Source of the DNA: Sphagnum compactum
Lineage: Eukaryota > Bryophyta > Sphagnopsida > Sphagnales
NCBI GenBank assembly: GCA_965153455.1
Contig: OZ234501.1
Span: 3,286,001 to 3,350,000 of the forward strand
DNA: 64,000 nt
Direction: 5' to 3'
Shown: in pieces, positions 45,161 to 59,050 of the stretch
Layout of the letters: every line of letters starts with the position of its first letter
How positions within the stretch are numbered: position 1 is the first letter of the stretch
The notes under the pieces: generated by a model
What the model was told of the DNA's origin: nothing
The model's input: the letters and a program-made list of their open reading frames with translations, nothing else
Database searches by the model: none
Made by a program: the position numbers and the translations under genes

Positions 45161-47543
45161 GATGGAGACACTTTGCCAATGTCTATTTAAGTTTGCTTGT
45201 TCACCAAACTTGAAGTTTTGAAGGTTCGAAAAATTAGACCTACCATTCAAGATGAATGTTGAAACTTGGAGTCTGTAGGTGTGAAGAACACCTATTGTTG
45301 TTGTAGCTTTCGACCATAACAAAATGGTTCTTCATTTGCATGATGGATTAGGTATGGGTATTTCTTTGTTTTATTTAAATATAAGTTGCAATTAACATTG
45401 ATAATTTGCAAGGTCATGTTGCAAAGTTTAATTTGCAGTTTTACATTTAGAGGCAACACATGCCACTATGATGCATTTGTTAGGTTGGATTACTGATGTA
45501 GGCGAATCCATGTCATCCATCTTTTTCAAGCTTTCATATCTAGATCCAACAATCAAAGTCATAGACATGAAGTCCCATTTGTTCCACAACAAATCTACAT
45601 AATAAAATCTTTACCATCCTATTGTATAGATCATTCTAACATCGGAGATTTTTTATTTTTTTTGAGTGTCAACTTACCCATGGGGAAACAATGTTGTAGT
45701 GTTCATTCCACAAATGCAAAGTGCAATATTCTAGGATTGGACCTTGTGTCTTTGTAAACTTGGGATGCTCACAATTTATTTACATATTGGAGGCTAGTGG
45801 ATAAAGTCTTTTGATAGTAATGTTATGTTGACATTTCTAAATGTAATGTGGTATATAATAACCACTTTGATGATCATGGTTTTTGAGCAAGAGATCATGG
45901 CAATAGAATAATTTTCATTTCTCAATTCTCATTTCATGTATGTGTGCAACTTAACACATACGAGTAATATTACATGTGTAGAGTTATTGAGGATTGCAAT
46001 TGGTCTTGAATGACAAATGTGGGCCAAAAGGTTAGATTATAGAATGTTTTGATGTAATAATTTTACCAAGTTATTATTACTTTGGATACATGTGTTATAT
46101 GCACAAATAACTTTTGAAACTATGAGATATTTCAATAAAGATTAGTTAACTATCATAAGTATGTGATGTTTGCCCCACTTGTTCTGAAGGTAACATTTGC
46201 ATAATGATGATTTTGTCTATTTGTGGATAGGATATTAAGGAATGTAATAGCTTAGCATGTAGAATGTTCACCTCTTAATTAGGAGCTCAAGGGTGGATCA
46301 ACTAGTAATAACAACCTATATGATCTTAAGCTTGGGTGTGTGGTATATTGTAAATCAAAATTTTATTCATTTTCTATTTTGTTTGTTGACATGTTTCACC
46401 TAAGCTTTTGGATAAAAGATCATGATAGTGTAATTAATAGGTTTTCATAAATGATTTGGTTTAGGTTGGAACATAAGAATGATTTCATAAAAAGTTTTAC
46501 TAACCTCAAATTTTGTGACTTAGGGGAGGATTGAAAAGATTTTTTATTTGCAAGGCATGATTCTACAAGTGTCGTTTAAGTAAGGGTTCAATTTGTTGAG
46601 TTTTAATTGTCACCATACAATTTAACTAGTCCTTAAACTTGTTTAAATGCATGTGCAAGATTTGAGAATACATAAGCATGAACTTGATGATCAACAAACA
46701 TGGACTATTAAGTTTGATTATGAAGTGCTCTAAAGGTTGAACTTTTGGACCATGATAATGTAGTTCAATCTATTTTTTTATCATTTACCTTTTGTTGCCA
46801 CCATCATCCATGTACATTTTAACTAATGCATGCAAACTTGCTAAGTTTTATTATATATTCAAGGTTTGGGAAAACACTATAAAATCTAAATTTGTACTTT
46901 CAAAACTTTAATTATTGGATAATATTATGTAAAAAAATCAAATGTATTTGTTGTTTTATGTTTTCATATATTAATTAAAAATGTCATATTCTAATTTCAA
47001 ATGTCAAAATTAACATAATTAATATAAACCTATTTGGAAGTTCTATACTAAATTTGATATTGGACATGCATGGATTATATTTTATGGTACCTCTAAAGAA
47101 CCAAGACAAACATTAAAATCCTCAAAAAAATTAAGGCACAAGTGAAATTTTGTTTATGTCTTTTGAAAAACAAAAAAATGGTTATTTCATTAAAAAGTTG
47201 TGTTTCATTCAATTTGGTGGAAGCAAAAGAAGAACAAGTTGAAGGAAATATTTAAAAAGTTCAATTATGTAATCACAATTGAACTTCTCCAAAACAACTG
47301 TAAGAAGAGGTGGTGGGTTCGGATTGTAAAAAATAAAAACTTATAACTCAAGTCCAACATTTCAAGACCCCCAAGTTTGGACCTACATTTTATGTATTGA
47401 AATACCCAATACTTCTGATATTGAAATAAATCCAACCCCCTTGTATTCTATAATACATTCCATATAACAACAAATGGAAACTTAATTTCCCTTTATTAAA
47501 ATATGGGAAATCAAAATAATTTTGCCTATATCTTCTAAAAGGA
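45161..47543. other. AT-rich sequence without recognisable gene
   Basis: No open frame with a recognisable motif and no clear repeat structure. Sequence just left of 47544 is ordinary AT-rich DNA that meets the more GC-rich LTR. Confidence 0.5.
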
Positions 47544-48431
47544 TGAGTCCTCACAATCCTAGCCTTGGGCTCACGACCAAAGAGTGCAGGTCGATAATGC
47601 AACCTAGGAGTCACATTCACATTCCTGGGAATGCAAGGGAGTGTGAGGGAATGAGCTCACACATTCTCAAATGGACTTTCACTTTGGGAGTTAGAGTCTC
47701 GATGGAATCTCGAATCTTCAAAGAGCAATTTGAAGGGTCAAAACTCATTGGATTGAAAAGTCCCTTATACCATTGAAAAATTTCTTAAGATGTCTAATGG
47801 GCTTGCATGATCCATTTGAGTACTTACAACACAAGTTATGGCTGAAAGAAAGGTTGGGAATCAAAGTGTCAATTTGATTCCCGACCATTAAAAGTCAGGA
47901 ATCACCATGAATAACGTGTATGTAAGTAGCGTGCCATATATCATTAGAATTTTTTTGATGAGGGTTACGAATTTGCTTTAGACCTCGCCTTAATCGAAGG
48001 TCTGCACAAGAAGTTATGGGCCTCCAAAGTGGTGGGAGTCCCAATTTCGGGACTCTCGACTTGGGAGTCCCGGGAAAAATGACATATGGGTGCAGCCCCC
48101 GTGGCCAATCGTAGAGAATACTATAAAGGGGAAGGTGATGGCTTCTCCCAAGTCTAGGCCACGGTGAGTCTTATGAATCCATGTATGCCCGTGGTTCATC
48201 TATGCACTAAAAGTGCTCCAACTATGCACTAATCAACTTGTTGTTTGGATTCTGTATATCCATATGAATAATTGACCTGCTTGTCATTAGTCCTGGTCCC
48301 CATCCTAGAGCTCCGGCACACCCCTCTTACACTTGAAATGTTAGGAGTTAGGGAACATACCTTAACTCCTTCTTTTAATGTCTTCTTTCAGATTCGCATT
48401 TGAGTATTTCAAGGAATTTGGGGGTGCGTCA
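47544..48431 (+). mobile_element. Third dispersed LTR of the same family, about 888 bp
   Basis: It aligns in order with the other family members: TTGGGCTCACGACCAAAGAG near the left end, a GATTCCCGACCATTAAAAGT block, the promoter-like ATACTATAAAGGGGAAGG near 48117, GGCCACGGTGAGTC, ATGCCCGTGGTTC, AGCTCCGGCACACC and the end GGGGGTGCGTCA at 48431. The left end is degraded, so its exact first base and target duplication are uncertain. No retrotransposon genes follow; probably another solo LTR. Confidence 0.75.
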
Positions 48432-51400
48432 TCTAGTAATGGGGTCTTTTTCAAATACTCCTCCCATTAGCCATACACCAACTTCCATCTTTTGGTTTTT
48501 TTTTTAAAAAAAAACATTAATAAAAATAGTAATAACAAGTGCATGTTGAAAAACCTAATGCATGGGGTAAAAGGTTTAGCCTACTATTTAGGGCAAACTC
48601 ATCTACATAGGCAAGTTGGTGGATACATGTGATGCATTGAAGAACAAGTAAGAAGTAAAAGTTAAAGTTTAATAAAAGGTTCAGCATCGAACTACTAATC
48701 TATGAAAAGAGTTGTAAAAGCTACAACTTGAGGATGATATCAAACATGCCCGAATGTTGTAACTCCAAATGGAAGCATTGAATCACCATGTCATCAAGAT
48801 GTAGGTGGGAATTATTGGAGGGAAAAAATTCATGATTTAAAACTCAATTTGTTGAATATCAAAAGGTTCAAATGAAATTCAAAAGATTGTCATCGAACAA
48901 CATTCTGAAGGTGTTATGTTAAACCAATGAACAACTTGAGCTTCAATTTGTTAAGGAATTCAAAATAAACAACAAAAATCCAAAGCTACCACATTACAAG
49001 GTAAATTTCAAAAGGCTCAATCTTTGTTTTAGGAGATGGATCATCAAATTATTAAGGTGGAGACAAAATTCAATGAAGACTTCAAGAAATTCAATATGAT
49101 ATTTTTGAAAAATTGAAATTGAAGGTGGACAATGACACTTTCTTCAATAAAAAAGAGATCATAGTTTTGCAGACCGACTTTGAAACACTTGAAGTGAAAG
49201 TGTTGATGATGAAATTCCAAATGTAAAATTATAATAATTTGCTAGAGGAATTTTTTTTTTAATAATATGAGATCTTGACCTGTGCAAAAAAGGTAAGGGC
49301 ATATGATTTGACCATCAGAAACCACTTTGGAATTTGTTGAAAGAAAATATTGATAGATACATTTGGGAATTCTTAAAATTTTACTAAATGATGAATGATT
49401 GTACCAAAAATATATCTTGACATATTATTATGTTTTCCTTTAATTCAAGGTTGATTTATCAAAAAAATTAATCTTCAACAATTGCAATGAAGGTGAATCA
49501 AACAATTCCATTGGTATCAAGTTGAAAAGCCTTATTATCAATGCCCAAGTGGAACATGAAGTTTTGTTCCTTGAAGGTATTCCTAAAAATACCCAAATTA
49601 ACCACCAAACTTTCAAAGGTTAATGTAATAGAACCTAGTGCAAAAATAATAAAACATTTTGTAGAACTCCGTAATACCAAATTAGAAGCAATATTTTTTG
49701 TTACTTATGAAACAATCGTAAAAGTAGACAAGGATTTGCAACTACATGACTTAGAGATTTTAAAAAGTATTATCTCCAACTCAAAGCTTAGTTATTCAAC
49801 CCCCATAGGATGAATAATGAAGACATAATCTCAAATCAGAAGGAAGAGGATGTTAAAGGTAGAAAATTTTGAATGTTGAACTTTTTAAATTCAATAACAA
49901 TTGGGCTACCGAATTGGAAAGTTTTAAAAAAGTTTTTTAGAAAAAAATTAAGTTAATGTTTAGATAGTGACCTTTTGAAGAATCGATGGAAATTCGGAGG
50001 GGTATTAACCAACGTTAAGGTGAGCATTACTTCTATTGAAAGCCTTTTCAGCAAGTCTTCAAGATGGATGACATCAAATTTAAAATTGTATTTAAACCTT
50101 AATTTTAAAAAGGAGAGGATATTTTTTTAAAAAATTCTTAAGAATTATTGGGAAGAGGAATAGTTAGCATAAACAAAATAGAAATAGAAACATGACTTGA
50201 TGTTTTTTCAATTGGAAAAACATGCATAATTTTATAGAAATTTCTTTCAATAGTTTACACTTGTTCATTTTATATTTGAATAATGTTGAAGCTTTGGTCT
50301 ATTTTGATCCTCTACTTTTTTGTTAAACTTTTATAGTAGAATTAAGATGGGGAACTATTGACATGATAATTGTTAAAATTTAAGGTGTGAATATTTCTCA
50401 CTAATCTACTAATTCAGTATTTGGTAGAAGCTTTTGAAGCTTTTCCAAAAATTATAGAACTCTTCTTTGGAATGTTGAATTTTTTTTCCTTACAACTCGT
50501 CTTTCTCTTAAAGCATTTTCAACACTTTGTAGCACTTTGAGTGCCCTCCAAATCATAATGCCTATCACACCTTTGAGCTATCCTAATCCCTTATCATGGT
50601 AACCCATTTCATGTTCTTATTATTTCATGTTTTATTATTTATTTTCTTGTATATTCAACAAATGCAGCTATTAAAAAAAAATTGGGAAGAAATATCCTTC
50701 AAGTTTTAATCAATGTAGAAAGATATTTGATGTTTTAAAATCTCTTTATAATAATACGATAACATGCAAATTTTCCATCCCCATTGCAATGCCACACATT
50801 TCAATCCCAAAGTTGTTGAATGCCCTTTTCAACATGATATTGTCAAAGACACTTTGCAAATCTATGGACACCTCATTTATGATTATCCATATCTCAAACT
50901 CTTCCTCCACACAAACATTGTTGTTAGAGTCTTTTCTTCACATGACAAACACCCAACTCTTTATAGATATGATGTGTACCTAAATCTTGTTGATCATCAT
51001 CTTTATTAGAGGAGTGTCAGCCCAATGCCATCACTTTTTGCAATTGCTTGAATAAATTATTTGACGATCATTTATAAAAACATCGAAGCTTCAACATTTT
51101 GACAATCATTTGGATAACATGTAGTCTCCACCATGCTTCATACACATGTCCTTAATCACCCCATTCAACCATCTTGTTATTTATTTGAATCTTTAATGGG
51201 TCGATCAATGTTAACCCTTCCATTTCAAATCCTTTGACAACACGATAAAAGTTTTGCACTAATAGTGACTTAGGTTCTAACCCAAATGTAGGTTTGACAA
51301 TATGGAAATGATTTGATGGCATCTATAATTGCTTGAATTATGACCCATAATATGGAGATTGATTACAAAAATGATCATTAATGTCATTAGAAGGAGGATC

Positions 51401-52253
51401 AAACGAAATACAATCTATGGCACTTTTTAATGCAATTTGTTTGATTACATCTTGAAAATATTCTAAAGTTTTATCCATCACAATTAGGTGTAAAATCATG
51501 TGTAAGAGATTATTACATGTGGGTCCACACTAATGTACAAGGCCCTATAGGGTGAAATTGCAATTCAAGAACATCCAAATTATATTGTAAACAAATGGAT
51601 TTCACACTTTTGTTAAATAAAAGATCAAAATGACTAGGTACCTATGAAGATGGTTAATTATAGATGATCTATAGAAGATATTGAAAAATGGTCCAAGAAA
51701 AAAAAAAAAACCACATTTCCAATTGAAAAATATGTATGTCGATTGTTGCAACAACTTTAGTTTTGTTAACAATGATTGATATTGAAAGTCAATAGTGATT
51801 GCATGATCAATTGTCTACTACTAAGAGTCCCACTTGATGACGACGAGGCAAAATAATGAAGGTCAAAAAAGGTGTTAGAAAAGTAAATAAATAAATAAAA
51901 TGTAAACTTGTAAAGTGATTGTATTCATGTAAGTTATAAGGTTATACTTGGTTATTGGTCCAAAAACAACATCGATTGAAGGACAACAACTAGACTAGCA
52001 TGTTGGCATAAGTAGGGGCATGGCTAATGTAGATTGTGGGATGCAAATAAAAGCTAAGGAAGATCCTATATGTTTATTTGTCAAATAGGTTGTGTAGCAC
52101 ATAACATGTCACCGTAGAAGACTTGAACAATAAGTTGGGACATTCATTCAACCTATTAAGTGTGCAACTCTAATGCACATGATCAAACTCTCGAACATTG
52201 CATGTAGATCTAATATGTTTTGTGTAGTGGCAACTTCCAATTTGTGTGGAGAA
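48432..52253. other. AT-rich sequence, possible decayed repeat remains
   Basis: Short frames near 49541-49813 (90 codons) and 50764-51009 (81 codons) are not recognisable. Stretches at 48.6-49.8 kb look like worn coding DNA (Lys-, Glu- and Leu-rich in several frames) with many stops. I cannot assign a family. Confidence 0.4.
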
Positions 52254-52324
52254 CACACAAGTCAATCAATGGGTTGCCAACCTTCTAGGGATAATTCTTG
52301 GCAATCCATTGATTGACTTGTGTG
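52254..52324. repeat. Near-perfect hairpin, 27-bp arms and 17-bp loop
   Basis: Left arm 52254-52280 (CACACAAGTCAATCAATGGG then TTGCCAA) and right arm 52298-52324 pair over 27 positions with one mismatch, around a loop of 17 bases. No longer terminal-repeat structure or target duplication was recognised. It could be a short inverted-repeat element, a small-RNA precursor or a chance duplication-inversion. Confidence 0.85.
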
Positions 52325-55300
52325 ATCATCAGTAAATTGACTTACTTCTAACTTGCTTTGGGACTCAATGACACAAATCAATATATAAGTCTAAGTAAGA
52401 ATAATAGTACGATACACTTGTACACGTGTATGAGTTGAATTGCAAAGATTGGATTTATGGAGATGAGGTGGATGAACACTTGGTGTTATTGGACATCAAA
52501 GTAATGTAATTCAATGTTGTGTAAGTTTTCACAAACAAGAGTACAAGTTGATTTAGAAAGCTCAAGAGTCATGCACCCATTGTAACAAATGGTGCATCTT
52601 GATTAGCTAGTGGGTAGGGCTTATGCAATTGGATACTTATAAGATTAAGTTAGATGGGAAATGTACCTACATAAAAGCCCACACTACACATGTGTGGGGG
52701 ATGTCACCATTTGGCTATTGTTGTTGTAAATAGATTGGGAATCAAAAAACAAGAATCACACATTATATATGTTCAAAAAAAATGCAACAACATAGTGCTT
52801 ACATCTTGGTGGATGCTTTGGGCATCTTTGCCTTATGACAAAGTGACAAAAATGACAAAGTGAACCAACACCCACCATTGCACCTTCACATCAATGTAAC
52901 ATTTTTTTTCCAATTTTGTCAACTAGGTGGACTAGTAATCATCCATAAGAGGAATGAGCCACATTTGGGTAGAGGTTAGACAATTATGTAAATTCTAAAA
53001 ATATTCTTGCTTAGATTTGGCAACTATAGGAACTTGTTGTTTATATATGGTGACAAGAATTGTTTCCTTCATAATGTGACATCTTTTGGAAGTTAGAAAA
53101 AAAATAAAATTGTACAATTTTCCCAAGGTTTTTTTTTGTTGTTACAATGTGAAAATTCACCAAAAAAATCATGTTGGCAACCACAAGTTGTATGCTAGGA
53201 AGGGGCTTTATCATGCAAGCTTTCATCCACATCATAGACATGGCAAAACATTATTTTCTCCCCATTAAACTTCATGGGGCTTGTCATTTTGTGCCCTATA
53301 TAGTTTGCAGGAAACTGTGTGGTTCATATTCTAATGCCTTGCACAAAAAATTTAAAGTGTTTTGTAGGACTTCATAAGATTTGAACCCACCATTACAAGA
53401 AAATAGGATTTAGTTATTATCATTAAACTACTTCATGTTGTTTGAAATAATTGCATTAAATATTTCATTTATTTTTCTCCTTTCGATTAACTAATCAAAC
53501 CATACAATAGAACTATGTAGGCAAATTACAAACCTTTTTTTTGACACCTTGTTCAATGAGAGGTGTTTGATGTATTTTTCCATAGCTTCAAAGGTATGTG
53601 TTGTATCAAACCTAACATTCAATTTGTAGTTCCATGACCAATATATGGTTTGATGTCATCCAAACTACATTAAACAATTGAAGAAATTTCTCACTATATT
53701 TGGAGGGCACCTTATAACCACGATGAATATGCCTTTTAAAAATATGAGGTTAGCTAGTTGCTACTTAGGTTATGTAGGTAGCCTAAGTAGTCCATTGAAA
53801 GTGTAATCCATTGTTAAAGACTTGGTTTATCATTGTGAAGGTTAGAGGTTCAATTTCTTATATTTGTAATCTATGTGCATGCCTAACGGACTAAGGTAAG
53901 TAGGCTAAATTAAGGTAGCTAAGTAAGTTAGGCTAGGTTAGGTTAGGCTTACCACCTACCTATTTGTCTTTTTATGACCTACCTAAATTTATTTATTATC
54001 TACCTACTTTTAAAATATTATTTTTATAATAATCCAAAAATAATCAATTAATCTAATGTTCCATTTTTTACTAATCAAAATGATTATTCAAAGAATCTTT
54101 TATTTTTCCAATTAGAAATACCACCCTAATCACAATGGTGGGTCCAAATTAGCTTGTTTAGATTGACAAGTGGTCTTTTTGATGCCTATCATTTTGGGTT
54201 TATTTTTTACTAGAAAATATAATAAAAAATGTTTTAAAAATAATGAAAGACATAATTTCTTCCATAGTTGTTGTCAATAAAACTTTTCTAGGAGGAAATA
54301 AATCAACATGAATTGATTAAAGTTTCTTGATGGAAAAAAAGATGTTTTCTCCAAACTTTTGCATTTTTCCATTGTGGAACATAACAAAGACAATGTTTCT
54401 TCCATAACTATCATGAAGGACATTCTAAAAGGAAGAGATCAAAAGAAATTGATACAAATCTTGATGGGAGAAAACAAAGTTTTGCAAGGAATAAAAAATG
54501 CAACAAACCATGTTCGGATCATTAGAGTTTTCAATGAACTATTATCTTAATATTATTGTCCTCCTCTAGTTCAATTTTGAGGAAAGCTTTTGAGCTTCAA
54601 CTCTCTTTTTCTCCAACATGTTTTAACAAGCAAACCACATGGAATCCTTTTCATATTGTCTTATTTCTAGGTGATGTTTGAAATAGTTGTGTCCTTTAAA
54701 GTCTTTTTGCTTGGGAAAAAGATGATATGTTCAATAGTGATTGAATCTTAACGATGAAAAGATAGTTCTTGCTTCCAATGTATTGCCACGTAGTTGATTG
54801 GTTTTAAACAATTTTCAAAAACAACAATCTAGTGTGTAGTGTGAATTCACTTTATGATGATGGTTTAAAATTTTTCTTAGTGCTTATATGTAATCAAAAC
54901 ATGAAAGAGAGAGAAAAAAAAGATGGCATTTAATCCTTGGGATGGAAGTAGATAACAAAAGAAAAAAGAAAAGAAAAGTGACACAAATAATTAAAAAGAA
55001 GATAACTTATCTAGAATACCTTAAACCACTTCAAGACATTCATGGTCATATATCAATTTCAATCTAATGATTGTTGTGTGAGGAAATGGAATTCTTGGCT
55101 TGTAGAATAACTTTCTCCAATTATTATGAATTGATAAAAACCATCCTATTCATTTATACAAGCTTCAAATACTAACCACGAGAAAGGTGAGAGTTGAAAG
55201 ATTATATCATGATGGGTTTTACTAAATTGTTGTATACAAAATAATGTATCCCCACCTTTTTTTTTCCTCCCTAAAATATGTATACCACAATTACACCTAT

Positions 55301-55343
55301 AACTACATGAAACAAAGACAGTAATGGGGTGCAAAATTTTTTT
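52325..55343. other. AT-rich sequence without recognisable gene
   Basis: Frames near 53086-53377 and 54359-54550 are short and unrecognised. A worn (GGTTA)-like patch lies at about 53930-53950, too short and irregular to be telomeric. Confidence 0.5.
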
Positions 55344-56060
55344 ATGTCTTTGAAATCATTGCTTATTATGATCAACATTAATTTAAATAGAACCAATGAG
55401 AGGAGATCATCCTCCATTTAACTTTGATGCCCTTTTTACACATCAACCACTTACTTTATTGCTTATGTCAAATAAATTGTAATGAGAGGTAAAATGTAAA
55501 AAACATTCCAAGAGATCAATGTTCATCTAAAAGACGGCCTCCCTAGATGAACACTAATTTCATTAACAAACGTTCTAGGCCAACTACATCTTACAATCAA
55601 TGCTAATGTCCGCTAATACCATTAGTGTTAATCTGTGTTGAAATAAACACATGTTTGACACCCACTAATAAAGTAGTAGAAGTTTGATTTTGGAGTTGGT
55701 GTTAAAAAATTATTATATCTTTGAAATCACCATTTATTATGATCAACATTAATTTGAAAGGAACCCATGAAAGGAGATCATCCTCCATTTAACTTTGATG
55801 CTCCACACATTAACTGCTTATTTTATTACTTGTGTCAAAAAAATGTAATGAGAGATAAAATATGAGAAAACATTCCAAGAGATTAGTACTATTGTAAAAA
55901 ATAAAATCCCTCAAAATTGTTTTTTGATATCAACATTAATTTCATTAGCAAATGTTCTAAGCCAACCATGTGTACACCTAGCAATCCATGTAATTTTCAT
56001 TTATGGCATTAACGCTAATCTTTGTTGAGACAAACATAAGTTTGACACCCATAAATATTG
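55344..56060. repeat. Tandem duplication, two copies of about 370 bp
   Basis: Copy 1 at about 55344-55714 and copy 2 at about 55715-56060, offset 371. Shared blocks include TCTTTGAAATCA, TTATGATCAACATTAATTT, GAGATCATCCTCCATTTAAC, ACATTCCAAGAGAT and TTTGACACCCA. The copies differ by scattered substitutions and indels. Non-coding. Confidence 0.85.
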
Positions 56061-58308
56061 TTTCTTTCACATGACCCATTTGATATCTGATTTTAGTGAT
56101 AGATTTAAGGATTCCATGAATGAAAATAATCCCACTCAAAAATTTCCCTCTCACAACCTCAATTTCAAATACTATAATTGCTTGTTTTGTTGGATTAGCA
56201 AGTTGTTTTTGACGTGTCATGTTTCAAACAATAACAATTGAAAATGATTTTTGAACAATGTTTAAGGTAGTAGTTTTTGTTCATTGTCTGACATTGATTA
56301 ATTAGTGACTAGTCCACAAATTTTTCTCACCCATACAAACAAATTGGATTTCCTAACCTTATAATTCTTGGGGTTTAAACCAATGTTGTTCGGTTATTGT
56401 TTTTTTTCTTAATAGCAACCAAGTAGGTTTTTTTGTGAGTTTTTTTGGGGTTCACACAACTTATCAATATCAATAATTTATTGGTTGCTGGGTAGGATAT
56501 TAGAAAAACCGGAAAATAATTATTAATTATGCATAAAGGTGAATTATCAAATAACTAGTTGATAACCACATGTTATCCTTTCAATTATTAGTTGGTCATA
56601 AGGTTTATAGAAATTAAAATAAAATAAAAGTTTCTTTTCTGTTTAAAAAAAAATTCTTGTATTTGTGCTTAAAGATTGATAACCTACTTGGATGGTATTG
56701 GGTCATCCGATGAGTTATTAGATTTTTGAGAATTCAATACCAAGCGGTTATCACTTTAACTAATTATCAAAAATAAAAAATCAAACGATAAGTTATTAAT
56801 AACTGGCTTGATAACCGGGTCAAAACTCAATAAGCAGTCAACACCAGTTTAAACTCTAACCCTAACTTTCTAGAACTTACCTTACCCTAAGAGGATGAAA
56901 AATTGGGATGATAAGAGAGCCCTAGGTGTAATGAAAGGAAATGTGTCGCCTCGCCCAGGTAGGTGGTGTATCCTAGTGGACAAAAAGGTGGGTGAAAAGG
57001 AGGGTGCCCAGGATTTGTCATAGTGATATGTAGTTTGGAAAATAGAATATGTAGGTACAAAACAAACTGAATCAGCCCTGGCGGCCAATTCTGCCCCAGA
57101 CACTGCTGAATTGGTAGCTAAGAACCTGTACTAGAAGTTGTTGAATATTGAACAATTTTAACATTGAGAACTCAATAAATTTTTTTTTTAAAAAATTGAA
57201 TGAAATTTCAGGGAAACAGTGAAATAATTTTCTTTTTTTGGTCATTAGAAAGTCACCTAAATTTTCTTTAAATTGATTTTGAAAACAAAAATTTAGTTGA
57301 GTAACCAGTTCAAACTTGGGACTTGAACAGCACAGGCCGCACTAGTAAATATAAAATGAGATAAATTGTCTGTCCTATGAGCAGATTATATTACCTTCTC
57401 TTGGGTCTCAAGAAAACCAACTTAGTCCTGATTCCAAGCATTTTGGGGACTGTAGTAAGCCTTGGGTGAACCAGCACCCACATTGGTACCATGATTAAAA
57501 AAATCCAGATTTTTCCCAGGTTGCTTTTAACCATGGTAAATATCCCATCCTAAAGGTACATTCACACTGGGGTTGAATCCCCTAACACCATGCTAGCCAC
57601 TTAGGACTTAAATCTAGTTGCCATGAAAAATTATATGTTAAGCTAACATTCATTTAACATTGAATTATGGCCCATTTAACATTGGATGCCACCTAGATTT
57701 TCATTTAACACTGACTTAACATCAAGTGTGAATGCACCATAAGAGTACCCAAGGTCTTTGAGTCCAAATATAACATTTCGTGGAACTTATTGTAGAAATC
57801 TGACTGTTTTTTTCCTTGTTTTTCTCGAGATAGGGTGAATTTGGCCATTTTTCTCATTGGAAGTCCTTTGAATTCGTCAAAATCAGATAATTCAAGTCAA
57901 AAGATTTCATGAGAATTTACCACCAAAAGAAACCCTATCAAGAATGGTAAAGCACTCTAAGAAATTTCTTAGTGTATTTGGAGGGCACCTTATATCCATG
58001 AATAATAAGAATGTCCCTCAAGAAGAGGGGGGATATTATGCCTATTCCTTGAGAGTGTGAAGGATCCTACACCTACTTGTGGGTACTTGTAACCTTGAGA
58101 TCCCTCTCTCTTAAAGAGTACACATAAGATCCCTCCCTTTTGCTTAATATGTTTTTTGTGCTTAATATGGTCACTAAGAGGCCTCACTCAAGAAGGTAAA
58201 GGTACAAGTGAGGGTGATGGTGAACCAGCACCCACACTCGTACATTCACCTTCTTGAATGGATGCTTAATTTTTAAAACTTGCAACATATCTAGTAGTAC
58301 ATAATCAA
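56061..58308. other. AT-rich sequence without recognisable gene
   Basis: Repeated motifs around TTATCAA and GATAACC occur at 56.4-56.8 kb but form no clean array. No coding region was recognised. Confidence 0.5.
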
Positions 58309-59050
58309 ATTTGAGCTCCGTGCTGCTGTGCATTACTAGTGACGATCAACTATGTTTATTTATTTTAATGTTTTCATATGGGTTTTCAATAATTCATCAT
58401 TGTTTATGTCAATGTCAAATTTAATTTAAAATAATTCATGGACATGAAAAGAAGCATGCTAATTTGCATTTTCATATCTTGATGGATAAGGAAAAAGAGT
58501 GAGGTAATTATAAAATGGAGGTAGTTATTAAAAAAGGTGAGAGCTAGTTATTTTTGAAATTGTCTTTGCAATGGTCCACGAACAACCGCACAAAGGATTC
58601 CAAAAAATTCCCCATATACTGGTTCCAATTATTGAAATTTGAGCTTTGTGCTTTTGCACACTACCAATGATATCAACTTTTCTTTAAAAAATTTAGTTTT
58701 CATATAGGTTTTCAATAATTCATCATTATTTATGTCAATGTCAAATTTAATTTAAATTAATATACATTTCGTGGACATGAAAAGAAAAGAAGCATGTTAA
58801 GTTGTTTTTTCATATCTATGTTGATGGAGAAGGAAAAAGAGTGAGATAGTTATAAAATAGAGGTAGTTATTAAAAAAAGTGCGAGATAGTTATTAAGAAA
58901 GTTAACAAGAAAAGGAAGTAGTTATTTTTAAACAATTTAATTAGGCTTGAAAATGAGGTAGTTATTTCTGAAATTGTCTTTGTGATGGTCCATGGACAAC
59001 CATACAAAGGGTTCCAAAAAAATCCCCCATATACCAGTTCCAATTCCTCG
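58309..59050. repeat. Tandem dimer repeat (copy B of the 40-kb dimer)
   Basis: Units at 58309-58636 and 58637-59050. Each starts ATTTGAGCT, contains TTTATGTCAATGTCAAATTT and ends near CCAAAAAAT(T/C)CCCCATATAC. The two-unit layout is the same as at 40026-40795. The first unit is about 40 bp shorter here. Same orientation as copy A. Confidence 0.85.

Noticed and set aside
53930-53951. Interstitial telomere-like repeat (GGTTA units)
   Set aside because: Only about two clean units, irregular, and not the usual plant telomere motif.
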